From the NCBI GenBank assembly GCA_903932145.1, contig CAIZFE010000065.1, forward strand, positions 62,001 through 126,000: DNA of 64,000 nt, in the 5' to 3' direction. Of the stretch, positions 40,752 to 49,521 are shown piece by piece. Source of the stretch: an uncultured Rhodopila sp. GTDB taxonomy: Bacteria > Pseudomonadota > Alphaproteobacteria > Acetobacterales > Acetobacteraceae. Position numbers and translations under genes: made by a program. The notes beneath the pieces were generated by a model. It worked only from the letters and a program-made list of their open reading frames with translations, was not told the DNA's origin and made no database searches. How positions within the stretch are numbered: the stretch's first letter is position 1; each line of letters starts with the position of its first letter.

Positions 40752-41732
40752 ATGATCCTGATAACTGGTGGCGCCGGCTTCATCGGCTCTTATTTGCAAG
40801 CGGCCCTGGTGCGGCGCGGGCATGAAACCGTCGTGGTCGATACGTTGGGGAGCGACGGCAAGTGGCGCAACCTGGCCAAGCACCCACCCGCGCGCATCGT
40901 CCATCCCGACGACCTGGACGATTTCCTGGCCGGCCACCCGCCATTGGAGATGGTATTTCACCTGGGCGCGGTCAGCGAGACGACCGCGGTTGATGGCGAT
41001 CACACCTGGGCCACCAACGTCGAACTCAGCCGGCGCCTGTGGGAATGGTGTGCCGATCGTGGAGTCCGCATGGTTTACGCATCATCGGCCGCGACCTACG
41101 GCAATGGCGCCCAGGGGTTCGAGGATGACTTTTCCCTGCCAGCCCTGGACCAGCTCCGCCCACTGAACTTGTATGGTTGGACCAAGCACGCCTTCGACCT
41201 GCTGGTTGCCAAGACCTTGCTGACAAGGCGCGAGCAGCCGCAGCAATGGGCCGGGCTGAAATTCTTCAACGTTTACGGCCCGAATGAGTACCACAAGGGC
41301 AAGATGATCTCGGTCGTGAAGGTCAAATACGACGAGGTCGCCTGCGGCGCCCCGGCACGTTTGTTCAAATCCGACCAGCCGGGTCTGGCCGACGGCGCCC
41401 AGGCGCGCGACTTCATCTGGGTCGGCGACGTGGTGGATGTGATGCTGTGGCTGATGGAGACTCCGTCGGTCAGCGGCCTGTTCAACCTAGGCACCGGACG
41501 GGCGCGGACCTATCTGGATCTGGCGCATGCCATCTCGGATGCGGCCGGGCAGCCTCGCAAAGTCGAATTTATCGACATGCCGGCCAGCCTGCGCGGGCAG
41601 TATCAGTCCTTCACGCAGGCGCCGATGGGGCGTCTACGGGCGGCCGGTTACGCCGGCCAGTTCACACCATTGGAGGAAGGGATCCGCCGTTATGTGCAGG
41701 ACCACCTCGCAACCGAGGACCCGTTTGTATGA
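40752..41732 (+). CDS. hldD: ADP-L-glycero-D-manno-heptose 6-epimerase
   Basis: 326-residue short-chain dehydrogenase-fold epimerase that supplies the heptose of lipopolysaccharide core. The NADP-binding motif is LITGGAGFIGS, the catalytic pair YGWTK (YxxxK), and the diagnostic GLKFFNVYGPNEYHKG block identifies HldD/RfaD. The stop overlaps the lgt start by 4 bases (ATGA), coupling two envelope genes. Confidence 0.94.
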   Translation: MILITGGAGFIGSYLQAALVRRGHETVVVDTLGSDGKWRNLAKHPPARIVHPDDLDDFLAGHPPLEMVFHLGAVSETTAVDGDHTWATNVELSRRLWEWCADRGVRMVYASSAATYGNGAQGFEDDFSLPALDQLRPLNLYGWTKHAFDLLVAKTLLTRREQPQQWAGLKFFNVYGPNEYHKGKMISVVKVKYDEVACGAPARLFKSDQPGLADGAQARDFIWVGDVVDVMLWLMETPSVSGLFNLGTGRARTYLDLAHAISDAAGQPRKVEFIDMPASLRGQYQSFTQAPMGRLRAAGYAGQFTPLEEGIRRYVQDHLATEDPFV

Positions 41733-42574
41733 TTCCGGTTCTGCTGTTTCCGCAATTCGATCCGGTCATCGTCCAGTTCGGTCCGCTGGCGATCCGCTGG
41801 TACGCGCTGGCCTACATCACCGGGTTGGTTGCCGGTTGGCGGATCGTCCGGCGGCTGGTGCTGAAGACCCCGGTCGTCGCCACCGAATTACAGGTCGATG
41901 ACTTCCTGACCTGGGCGACGCTGGGCGTCGTGCTGGGTGGCCGGCTTGGCTATGTGCTATTCTATCAACCGCAGGTTTATCTCGCGCATCCGGGCATGAT
42001 CCTGGCCGTCTGGGAAGGCGGGATGAGCTTCCACGGCGGTATGCTGGGCGTCGCTATCGCGCTGATCGTGTTCTGCCGCCGCAATGCGATCCCGATCTTC
42101 GGTTTCGCCGACCGGATCGCGGTGGTCGCGCCGATCGGGTTGGGATTGGGACGCTGCGCGAACTTCATCAACGGGGAACTGTGGGGCCGGCCGGCTCCGG
42201 CGTGGTTGCCCTGGGCGATGGAATTTCCCCGGACGCCGGACTGCCCCAGTTTTCCCGATTTCTGCGTGCCGCGTCACCCAAGCCAGTTGTACGAGGCTCT
42301 GCTGGAGGGGTTGCTGCTGTTCACGGTGATGTTCGTGCTGTCCCGACGCGAGGCGGTGCGCGAGCGGTTCGGCATGCTGGCCGGAGTGTTCCTGACGGGT
42401 TATGCCATCGCCCGGATTATCGGCGAACATTACCGGGAGCCGGATGCGTTCCTGGGGTTCCTGGCGGCGGGCACCACGATGGGACAAATCCTGTCGCTTC
42501 CCATGCTGCTCGCCGGGATTTGGCTGATTGTTCGCGCCAAGCCGGCCGAAGGTGTTTCGAGGCGGTTGGGATAA
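41729..42574 (+). CDS. lgt: Prolipoprotein diacylglyceryl transferase
   Basis: 281-residue inner-membrane enzyme that adds diacylglycerol to the lipobox cysteine of prolipoproteins. It has about seven helices and the signatures SFHGGMLG (with the essential His), and the Lgt signature GRCANFINGELWGR. RHPSQLYEA follows near residue 185. It starts inside the hldD stop codon. A repeat-rich element begins about 75 bases downstream. Confidence 0.96.
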   Translation: MIPVLLFPQFDPVIVQFGPLAIRWYALAYITGLVAGWRIVRRLVLKTPVVATELQVDDFLTWATLGVVLGGRLGYVLFYQPQVYLAHPGMILAVWEGGMSFHGGMLGVAIALIVFCRRNAIPIFGFADRIAVVAPIGLGLGRCANFINGELWGRPAPAWLPWAMEFPRTPDCPSFPDFCVPRHPSQLYEALLEGLLLFTVMFVLSRREAVRERFGMLAGVFLTGYAIARIIGEHYREPDAFLGFLAAGTTMGQILSLPMLLAGIWLIVRAKPAEGVSRRLG

Positions 42575-42650
42575 TGGTGTCCGCGGCGGGTTCTGCGCGG
42601 GTTTGTTGCAGCCGGACCCGGGTCTTCGTGGGGCGGCAGGCAAGCAAGGC

Positions 42651-43063
42651 TTTACCACGGAGACATCGGAGAACCACGGAGGGCCACGAAGAAGCAAGGA
42701 CAGGCGCTCCAGAGGTCCCGGCACGGCGGATTTTGAGCGCGGGTCGTCGCCCTTTTGTACTTCGGTGTCAACACAAGCCGCCTGCGGAGAATATTTTTCT
42801 CCGAATGAGGTTTTTTTCTCTCCGTCATGACCGGGCTTGGCCCGGTCACCCACGACTTCCTACGCCGCTGCCAGCAAAGTCCCGGGTGATCGGGCCAAGC
42901 CATATCATTACGAAAAAGCAAATACTCCACATCAGACGCCTCATCCTGATGCCTATAGTGCCAAGCCCGGTCATGACGAACGGGGTGATCCTCTCCACCA
43001 GCCACAGTCTGCCACGACACTATTCCGTGGCCCTTCGTGATTCGTCGTGCCCTCCGTGGTAAA
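42651..43063. mobile_element. MITE-like composite element with 12-bp terminal inverted repeats
   Basis: 413 bases bounded by TTTACCACGGAG (42651-42662) and its exact complement CTCCGTGGTAAA (43052-43063). Further imperfect CCACGGAGGGCCACGAA-like repeats lie inside each end. A family B palindromic repeat occupies the centre (42825-42986). No open frame in it resembles a transposase, so it would be non-autonomous. The right end overlaps the start region of the methyltransferase gene. Confidence 0.55.
42825..42986. repeat. Family B palindromic repeat, copy 1
   Basis: Contains CGTCATGACCGGGCTTGG and, inverted at the far side, CCAAGCCCGGTCATGACG, with an internal GGGCTTGGCCCGG / CGGGCCAAGCC fold. 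Copies lie at 47214-47282 and, in multiple, at 60855-61093. Confidence 0.7.
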
Positions 43064-44084
43064 TTCTGGCTTTTCTGCCTCGCCTGGATCGGTCGCAGGC
43101 GCCCCCGAACGCCTCGACCAGTTTATGGCGCGGGCCAACGCGATCTACTACGCGACCCGCGACCCGTTCGCCGACTTCACGACCTCTCCCGAAATCAGCC
43201 AGGTTTTCGGCGAGATCATTGGCCTGTGGGCCGCCGTCACCTGGTCGTTGCTGGGCAGCCCCAATCCGGTATCGCTGGTCGAGGCCGGCCCCGGGCGCGG
43301 CACGCTGATGGCCGACGCGCTGCGGGCGATCCGCCGGGCAGCCCCCGATTTCGCCGCTGCCCTGTCAGTGCATCTGATCGAAACCTCGCCGCGCCTGCGC
43401 GTCACCCAGGCGAGAGTCGTGCCGGACGCCACTTGGCACTCGGACCTGGCGACGGTGCCCGCTCAGCCGATGATCCTGCTGGCCAACGAATTCCTCGACG
43501 CCCTGCCGATCCGTCAGTTTGTCCGCCGCGGCACCGGCTGGACCGAGCGATTCGTCGATGCGGGTTCGTGGACCGAACAACCCGCCGACCCGGCCGATGT
43601 GCCCGCCGGACGCAACGCGACCGAGGGTGGCGTGGTCGAGGTCAACGAACCGGCGCGGGGCTTCGTCTCCGCCGTCGCCGCGCGGTTCCGCCGCCACGTT
43701 GGCGCGGCGCTGTTCCTGGACTACGGGCCGGAACGCAGCGCCGCCGGTGACAGCCTGCAGGCTCTGGCGGACAAACGCCCGATCGATCCGTTGTCGCCAC
43801 CCGGTTCCGCCGATCTGACCGCGCATGTGGATTTCGCCGATCTTGCCGTCATCGCTCGGTCCGAGAGCGCCAGCGTGCAAGGGCCGGTGCCGCAAGGTCC
43901 GTTCCTTGCGGCGCTGGGATTGTTTCAGCGCACTGAACGGCTGGCGCGGAACCGCTCGCCGGAGCAGGCGGTTGCACTGGTTGAAGCCGCGCGCCGGCTG
44001 GCCGAGCCGGCGGCGATGGGACAGATTTTCAAGGTAATGGCGGTCTGTTCGGCGGCGTGTCCGCCGTTGCCAGGGTTGGCCTGA
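43047..44084 (+). CDS. Class I SAM-dependent methyltransferase, NDUFAF7 (MidA) type
   Basis: 345-residue methyltransferase of the DUF185/NDUFAF7 family; the mitochondrial member methylates an arginine of complex I. Motifs: DFTTSPEISQVFGEIIGLW, the SAM loop VEAGPGRGTLMADALR, and ANEFLDALPIRQF. The N-terminus looks shortened or altered: the usual lead (I...GPI.F..FM) is reduced to ERLDQFMARANAIYYATRDPF, and the available GTG starts (43047, 43056) lie within the terminal repeat of the upstream element. An internal ATG stands at 43125. It probably was once directly behind lgt. Confidence 0.85.
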   Translation: MPSVVNSGFSASPGSVAGAPERLDQFMARANAIYYATRDPFADFTTSPEISQVFGEIIGLWAAVTWSLLGSPNPVSLVEAGPGRGTLMADALRAIRRAAPDFAAALSVHLIETSPRLRVTQARVVPDATWHSDLATVPAQPMILLANEFLDALPIRQFVRRGTGWTERFVDAGSWTEQPADPADVPAGRNATEGGVVEVNEPARGFVSAVAARFRRHVGAALFLDYGPERSAAGDSLQALADKRPIDPLSPPGSADLTAHVDFADLAVIARSESASVQGPVPQGPFLAALGLFQRTERLARNRSPEQAVALVEAARRLAEPAAMGQIFKVMAVCSAACPPLPGLA

Positions 44085-44101
44085 TCACGGCGCCCTCCTG
44101 A

Positions 44102-45001
44102 TCACGGGGGCGGACGCAGCCGTCCCGCCGCGCGCTTCAAGCCGTCCTGCAGCGCATCGACGAAAATCCGGATACGCGGCATGTGGCGCATGTCGGCGTG
44201 CAGACCCAGCCAAAGATCCCTGACCGGCTCCATCTTGCCGGCAACCTGAAGCCGGACAAGGCCCCGGTCACCGTCGCCGAGGTAGCGCGCCAGACACGCC
44301 AGCCCCATCCCCTCGCGCGCCGCCGCCCGCTGGATCAGACGAGAGTTGCTGACCACCGAGACCGAGGCATCGGGAGCCAAAGTTTGCAGCCACCGCATCT
44401 CCGGAGTCTCCAGCAGGTCCGGTTCGGTCAGGATGACACTATGACCCTTGGCACCCCTATCCCAATCGGGCGCATCGTGCCGCGCGAGGTAGTCCGCCGA
44501 GGCGTACAGGCCGTAGGCCATCTCCCCGACTTTTCGCGCGACGAGGTCGGGTTGGGAAAACGGCGCGATCCGCAGCGCCACGTCGGCCTCCCGCTTGGTC
44601 AGGCTCAAGGACCGCGTCGCGGCCACGATTTCTACCTGGACCGCCGGATGATCCAGGCGAAACGCCGCGAGGATCGGCGACAGGACTTCGGCCGCCAGGG
44701 TTTCCACAGTGGTCAGGCGCACCGTGCCCTCCAGCCGCAGATCCTTGCCGGCGATCAGGCGTTCGACCGTTTGGGTTTCGGCCTCGATCCGCTCGACCGT
44801 CGAAAACACGGCTTCCCCTGCCGGGGTCAGCACGTAGCCTGTTGGAGTCTTTTGCAGCAGCGTCGCGCCTGCCCGCTGTTCCAGCGCCTCCAACCGGCGC
44901 CCCATGGTGGGTTGCTGCACCTGCATCGCCCGCGCCGCCGCGGACAGCGTGCGATGCCGCGCGATCATCAGAAACGTCCGCAGATCATCCCAGTCCAGCA
45001 T
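44102..45001 (-). CDS. LysR-family transcriptional regulator
   Basis: 299-residue regulator with an N-terminal winged helix-turn-helix (LRTFLMIARHRTLSAAARAM, then QPTMGRRLEALE) and a LysR effector domain from about residue 90. The ATG at 45001 opens MLDWDDLRTFL, the conserved start; the frame extends 43 codons upstream without similarity. It is divergent from the DoxX gene 118 bases away, the usual arrangement for a LysR regulator and its target. Confidence 0.93.
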   Translation of the reverse strand: MLDWDDLRTFLMIARHRTLSAAARAMQVQQPTMGRRLEALEQRAGATLLQKTPTGYVLTPAGEAVFSTVERIEAETQTVERLIAGKDLRLEGTVRLTTVETLAAEVLSPILAAFRLDHPAVQVEIVAATRSLSLTKREADVALRIAPFSQPDLVARKVGEMAYGLYASADYLARHDAPDWDRGAKGHSVILTEPDLLETPEMRWLQTLAPDASVSVVSNSRLIQRAAAREGMGLACLARYLGDGDRGLVRLQVAGKMEPVRDLWLGLHADMRHMPRIRIFVDALQDGLKRAAGRLRPPP

Positions 45002-45119
45002 GGCCCATTCGCTCCGGTCGCCGCATCCATACGCTTTCGCATAGGGCTTCTGCATCTTTCGGGAAGTGCGGTGCGGTCCACCCGGCACCATGTTGAGGTC
45101 CATCATCAAGGATGTAACC

Positions 45120-45554
45120 ATGACCGACACACGTATGACACCCTATGCCGCGACTTTACTGCGCCTGACCCTGGGCGGATTGTTTCTCGCCCATGCCGGC
45201 CTGAAAGTCTTCGTCTTTACCCCTGCCGGCACCGCCCATTTCTTTGAGAGCGTTGGCGTCCCCGGCTTCGTCGCGTACCTCACCATCGCCGGGGAGGTCG
45301 CTGGTGGGCTGGCCCTGATCGCCGGCCTCTACACCCGGTTCGCCGCCCTCGCCGTCATCCCCATTCTGCTCGGTGCCATCGTCACCGTGCATGGGCACAA
45401 CGGGTTTTTCTTCAACGACGCCAACGGCGGTTGGGAGTATCCGGCGTTCTGGATCGTCGCCCTGATCGTGCAGGCGATGCTGGGTGATGGCGCGTTTGCC
45501 GCTGGCGCCGTGATGTCCGGCACCACCCGCCGGCCGGCGATGGTTGCGGGTTAA
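45120..45554 (+). CDS. DoxX-family membrane protein
   Basis: 144-residue protein with four hydrophobic helices, typical DoxX pattern (TLLRLTLGGLFLAHAGLKVF, TIAGEVAGGLALIAGLYTRF, IPILLGAIVTVHG). DoxX proteins are linked to redox and sulfur stress. The ATG at 45120 has AAGGA 7 bases upstream. It is probably regulated by the divergent LysR protein. Confidence 0.9.
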   Translation: MTDTRMTPYAATLLRLTLGGLFLAHAGLKVFVFTPAGTAHFFESVGVPGFVAYLTIAGEVAGGLALIAGLYTRFAALAVIPILLGAIVTVHGHNGFFFNDANGGWEYPAFWIVALIVQAMLGDGAFAAGAVMSGTTRRPAMVAG

Positions 45555-45665
45555 TCGCGCTTCAACCGGGCGATCCGCTTTCGAGCGGCGCCCAAGCCCG
45601 CCAGCCGCCTGTTGTCCGAAGCCGGCAACCCCCGTAACATCGCGCCGGGGAGAGCACGAGCCGAT

Positions 45666-46532
45666 ATGGAACACCGCCCGATGACGATCGAGAAACGGCA
45701 CCGCGGATTGGCCGTCACGGTCCGCTGGCTGGCGCTTGGGGTAGCGCTTGCACTGCCCGGGCTGCCCCTGGCCGCCCGCGCCGATGACGACGAGGTCTCC
45801 CAGAAAGTCGATCCGGTTGAACAGGCGGAGCGTTGGGATCTGGTGCGCAGCGCCGTTTTCGACAACCGCCCGGTGCAGGACGCCGGCGATACGGTGCGGA
45901 TCGAGGCCCCCGATTTCTGGCGCGAATCCGCGATGGTGCCCATCACCATCCGCCTTGACCCGTCGAAGCACATCGTGTCGCTGTCGTTATTCGTGGACAA
46001 TAATCCCGCACCGCAGGTCGGCGTGTTCCATTTCGGTCCGGCGATGTCCGTCGGCGAAATCAAGCTGTTCGTGCGGGTCAACACCTTGAGCCTGGTACAC
46101 GCCGTCGTCGAAACCGCCGACGGTTCGTTGCTGAGCACCGCCCGTTATGTGAAAGCCCAAGGCGGCTGCGCCACCCCGAGTACCGGCCAACTCAAGGAAA
46201 TCATCGCAAGGCTCGGGCAAATTCAATTGCGCCGGGAGCGTCCGGATGACGGATCTAACGTCGTTTCACGGCTGACGATCAACCACCCGAACTATAACGG
46301 TATGCAAATGTCCGGCGGCAGCACCACGCTGATCCCGCCGCGCTACCTGGAAAAGATATCGGTCAGGTCCGGCGGCGTCACGGTGTTCGACCTGGACAGC
46401 AGTATTTCGCTCAGCGAAGACCCTTCGATCAGTTTCACTTACACGCCAGCGGGCAATGGCGCGATGGAGATCGTTGCGACGGACAGCATCGGCACGGTGT
46501 TCACCCGCCGGTTCGCGGCGCTGGCGCAATAA
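45666..46532 (+). CDS. SoxYZ-like carrier associated with quinoprotein dehydrogenases
   Basis: 288-residue periplasmic protein with a signal peptide (VTVRWLALGVALALPGLPLAARA). The N-terminal part is SoxY-like (residues about 60-175, ending in AQGGCATP, with the carrier cysteine near the GGC motif), the C-terminal part SoxZ-like (RLTINHPNYNGMQMSG, SFTYTPAGNGAMEI). Fused SoxYZ carriers of this type accompany PQQ-dependent alcohol or methanol dehydrogenases. The start could be 45666 or 45681. Its stop is adjacent to the next gene's start (A of TAA overlaps ATG). No quinoprotein dehydrogenase is in view. Confidence 0.82.
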   Translation: MEHRPMTIEKRHRGLAVTVRWLALGVALALPGLPLAARADDDEVSQKVDPVEQAERWDLVRSAVFDNRPVQDAGDTVRIEAPDFWRESAMVPITIRLDPSKHIVSLSLFVDNNPAPQVGVFHFGPAMSVGEIKLFVRVNTLSLVHAVVETADGSLLSTARYVKAQGGCATPSTGQLKEIIARLGQIQLRRERPDDGSNVVSRLTINHPNYNGMQMSGGSTTLIPPRYLEKISVRSGGVTVFDLDSSISLSEDPSISFTYTPAGNGAMEIVATDSIGTVFTRRFAALAQ

Positions 46533-47092
46533 TGCGCCTGCTTCGGCTCGCGCTCTTACTGTCGTTGCCCGTTCTGCTCGGTGCCGGCATCCCGGATGCC
46601 TCGTTCGCTCCGGAACCGGGTGGGTTTCGCATGGACGACTACAACGCGCCGGTGCCGGAGACATTGGCCGGCGCGCGGGTGTTGGACGCGGCCGGTGTAG
46701 CGGAGGCGATGACGGCGGGTGCGATCGTCATCGACGTCCTGCCGGCGCAGCGCCGCCCGGCGGCTCAACCGGCCGGCCAGCCGTGGTTGCCGCTGCCGCG
46801 CATGGAGATTCCCGGCAGCCTGTGGTGGCCTGAAGTCGGACGCGGCGGGATCGGTGCGGCGCTGGATGCGTGGTTCCAGGCGAGGTTGGCCACGGTGACG
46901 GGCGGCGATCGCGACCGGGCTGTGGTGTTCTATTGCAAGGCCGCGTGCTGGATGAGCTGGAATGCCGCCAAGCGGGCCGTGGGCTACGGATATCGGCGGG
47001 TTCTCTGGTTCCCGGGTGGGACGGAGGCGTGGGCCGAGGCGGGATTGAAGATGCAAAAAGGCACGCCAGAGGCAGTGCCGGTTGGGGAATGA
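46532..47092 (+). CDS. PQQ-dependent catabolism-associated CXXCW-motif, rhodanese-like protein
   Basis: 186-residue exported protein with a signal peptide (LLRLALLLSLPVLLGAG). The rhodanese-like domain has the hallmark FYCKAACWMSWNAAKRA, where I read C-x3-C-W, and the GYRRVLWFPGGTEAW end. Proteins of this family occur beside PQQ-dehydrogenase genes. It is coupled to the SoxYZ-like gene by a one-base overlap. The role is thought to be sulfur or redox handling in periplasmic alcohol oxidation; direct evidence is lacking. Confidence 0.83.
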   Translation: MRLLRLALLLSLPVLLGAGIPDASFAPEPGGFRMDDYNAPVPETLAGARVLDAAGVAEAMTAGAIVIDVLPAQRRPAAQPAGQPWLPLPRMEIPGSLWWPEVGRGGIGAALDAWFQARLATVTGGDRDRAVVFYCKAACWMSWNAAKRAVGYGYRRVLWFPGGTEAWAEAGLKMQKGTPEAVPVGE

Positions 47093-47396
47093 TACTGGTC
47101 CGCATTGAGACTACTACCAGCCTCCGTTGGCGTACGGCCATTCCACTTCCATCATGGCCCCGACAAGCCGCATAGACATCAAGTCAAGCGGTGCGCGGGA
47201 AGGATTTGCCCATTCGTCATGGCCGGGCTTGGCGCGGCGCAGGAAGTCGTGGGTGACCGGGCCAAGCCCGGTCATGACGGAGAGGAAAAACCCGTGCCCG
47301 GGGAAAGAATTTTCTCCGTCCACCGCTTAAGTGCATGTCTATGTAGACAAGCGGGTGATGACGGATGTGATATGGCAATATCGGCGTCAACCACGG
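47093..47396. other. Intergenic region downstream of the CXXCW gene and rarA, with family B repeat
   Basis: About 300 bases between convergent genes. Apart from the family B repeat at 47214-47282 I see no gene or RNA. A short AAAGAATTTTCTCCGTCCACCGCTT stretch (47303 onwards) resembles sequence beside the repeats at 42.8 and 61.0 kb, so the shared unit is somewhat larger than the palindrome. Confidence 0.5.
47214..47282. repeat. Family B palindromic repeat, copy 2
   Basis: Starts with CGTCATGGCCGGGCTTGG and ends with GGGCCAAGCCCGGTCATG, an extended hairpin with AGGAAGTCGTGGGTGACC in the middle. It matches copies at 42825 and 60855-61093. Confidence 0.75.
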
Positions 47397-48719
47397 TTAT
47401 CGCTTCGCCCGCAACTCCGCCCAATACGCCAATCGCTTGCCGATTTCCCGTTCGAACCCGCGGTCTTTCGGCTGGTAAAGATCGATCCGGTCCATCCCAT
47501 CCGGGAAGTAGTTCTGCCCGGAGAATGCATCTTCCGTCCCGTGGTCGTATTGATATCCTGCGCCATACCCGAGTTGCTTCATCAGCTTCGTCGGCGCATT
47601 CAGGATATGGGCCGGCGGCATCAGACTTCCCGTATTCTTGGCCGCCGCCTTTGCCTGGCCAAACGCAGTATAAACCGCGTTCGACTTCGGCGCCGTCCCC
47701 AGGTAAACGACAACCTGCGCAATCGCCAGTTCGCCCTCGGGGGAACCGAGCCGCTCGTAGGTTTCCCAGCCAGCCAGCGCCTGCGTCAGGGCGGCGGGAT
47801 CGGCCATGCCGATATCCTCGGCCGCGAAACGAACCAGACGGCGGGCGATGTAACGAGGGTCCTCGCCGCCGTTCAGCATCCGGGCGAACCAATACAGGGC
47901 CGCATCGGGGTCCGATCCGCGCAACGACTTATGCAGCGCGGAGATCAGGTTGTAGTGCTCCTCCCGATCCTTATCGTACAGCGCAGCCCGACGAGCCAGC
48001 AGTTCGGACAGATCGGCGGTGTCCATTGGGGGTGTATTGGGCGGCAAGGCGGCGATTTGCTCGACCATGTTCAGCAAGTAACGGCCATCGCCGTCGGCCA
48101 TGGCGCGCAGGGTGCCGCGGGCTTCGTCCGTTACCGGCAACGGCCGCCCGATTTCCTCTTCTGACCGAGCCAGCAGACGTTCCAGCGCCGGATCGTCGAG
48201 ACGGCGCAGCACCATGACCTGACAGCGCGACAGTAACGCACCATTCAGCGCGAAAGATGGATTTTCCGTGGTGGCGCCGATCAGCGTGACGGTGCCGTTC
48301 TCCACCACCGGCAGAAAACCGTCCTGCTGCGCCCGGTTGAACCGGTGAATCTCGTCCACGAACAGCAGTGTTCCCAGCCCGGCTCGGCGGCGCTTGGTCG
48401 CATCGTCGAACGCGCGCTTCAGGTCGGCGACGCCGGAAAACACCGCGGACAACTGCACGAACGCCAGCTTCGCCTGACTGGCCAGCAGCCGGGCGATCGT
48501 GGTCTTGCCCACCCCCGGCGGTCCCCACAGGATCAGCGACGCCAGTGAGCCTCGCGCCAACATGCGGGTCAGCGTGCCCTCGGGACCCAGCAGGTGGTCC
48601 TGGCCGACGACCTCGGCAAGCGTGGCCGGCCGCAGGCGATCCGCCAACGGGCGGTTGGCGGCGGATTCAGGGGGCGCCGCGGGATCGGGCGGGCCAAACA
48701 GGTCGTCGGGTTCTGACAC
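47397..48719 (-). CDS. rarA: Replication-associated recombination protein A (MgsA/RarA AAA+ ATPase)
   Basis: 440-residue AAA+ clamp-loader-like ATPase acting at stalled replication forks. Walker A is [12 protein letters not shown], Walker [12 protein letters not shown], sensor region [14 protein letters not shown], followed by the MgsA C-terminal domain ([19 protein letters not shown]). The likely start is the GTG at 48719 (VSEPDDLFG); the frame runs 18 codons further upstream. It is followed by repeats and has no obvious operon partner. Confidence 0.94.
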   Translation of the reverse strand: MSEPDDLFGPPDPAAPPESAANRPLADRLRPATLAEVVGQDHLLGPEGTLTRMLARGSLASLILWGPPGVGKTTIARLLASQAKLAFVQLSAVFSGVADLKRAFDDATKRRRAGLGTLLFVDEIHRFNRAQQDGFLPVVENGTVTLIGATTENPSFALNGALLSRCQVMVLRRLDDPALERLLARSEEEIGRPLPVTDEARGTLRAMADGDGRYLLNMVEQIAALPPNTPPMDTADLSELLARRAALYDKDREEHYNLISALHKSLRGSDPDAALYWFARMLNGGEDPRYIARRLVRFAAEDIGMADPAALTQALAGWETYERLGSPEGELAIAQVVVYLGTAPKSNAVYTAFGQAKAAAKNTGSLMPPAHILNAPTKLMKQLGYGAGYQYDHGTEDAFSGQNYFPDGMDRIDLYQPKDRGFEREIGKRLAYWAELRAKR

Positions 48720-48832
48720 GAGGGCATCATAGCCGGGATTAGGCAGGCACGCGACTGGCGTGATACAACACATACGCTGAAAAATGTCATACGACTATTG
48801 ACAGCGCATCCCGGACCATGTCATCTGGAAAC

Positions 48833-49135
48833 ATGCCAAAGGCGGTTCTCCTGCTGCACCGCCGACGTCATTACGATGATGGCGGGATTTCCGAAGTGAA
48901 GCTTTGGCGTTTGCCCGGGCCGGTTCCGGGTTCGGCGCACCATTTTAAATACAGCCTGTTCTACGGATATCCCGGCCGCCGCGCGATTGCTTACGACAAC
49001 GAGCGAGGCAAAGGGGACCACCGGCATCGAGACGGTGTGGAAACACCTTATCACTTCACGTCACTGGACCAGCTTCTGACAGACTTTGAGGCAGACGTGG
49101 AGGCGCTGCGAAGCGAGGAAGGCAAACATGATTGA
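48833..49135 (+). CDS. TumE-family toxin of a toxin-antitoxin pair (DUF6516)
   Basis: 100-residue protein. The family block YDNERGKGDHRHRDG, preceded by HHFKYSLFYGYPGRR, identifies TumE/DUF6516. The end (TSLDQLLTDFEADVEAL) is acidic. The ATG at 48833 (MPKAVLLL) starts at the usual family position, although an in-frame ATG at 48818 exists and neither has a strong ribosome site. Its stop overlaps the antitoxin start by 8 bases. The mode of action is not established to my knowledge. Confidence 0.8.
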   Translation: MPKAVLLLHRRRHYDDGGISEVKLWRLPGPVPGSAHHFKYSLFYGYPGRRAIAYDNERGKGDHRHRDGVETPYHFTSLDQLLTDFEADVEALRSEEGKHD

Positions 49136-49481
49136 CGACCTGAAAGTGACGGTAGGCGGCAGCCTCAAGGACGACCTGATGGCGTTTCGGTCTGCCTGGG
49201 AACGGGCCGAGCGTGGGGAACCCGTCCAGCCTGAACGGGTGTTGGCGTTCGAATCCTGGGAGGGTCTTGCCTCTGTGATGACCGGGGAGCGGCATCGGCT
49301 GCTACGCCATCTACATGCTCAGCCGGAGCCTTCGGTGTCCGCGCTTGCGCGTCATCTCGGGCGACACCTTCGGCGAGTGCAGGAGGACATTCGCGTGCTG
49401 GAGAACGCCGGCCTGGTGGATCGTTCGCAGGGGATGGTTCGGGCGGCGGCGGATCGGATTTCGGTGGGAATCGAACTGTAA
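49128..49481 (+). CDS. TumA-type antitoxin / HVO_A0114-like winged-helix DNA-binding protein
   Basis: 117-residue protein with a winged helix near residues 55-100 (TGERHRLLRHLHAQPEPSVS, then RHLGRHLRRVQEDIRVLENA). Such proteins accompany TumE. The start overlaps the TumE stop by 8 bases and has GAGGAAGG upstream, so the pair is coupled. It likely binds its own promoter and counteracts the toxin. Confidence 0.8.
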   Translation: MIDDLKVTVGGSLKDDLMAFRSAWERAERGEPVQPERVLAFESWEGLASVMTGERHRLLRHLHAQPEPSVSALARHLGRHLRRVQEDIRVLENAGLVDRSQGMVRAAADRISVGIEL

Positions 49482-49521
49482 ACGCAATATTCCGACCAGA
49501 CGTCCACAACAGGTAAATTTA

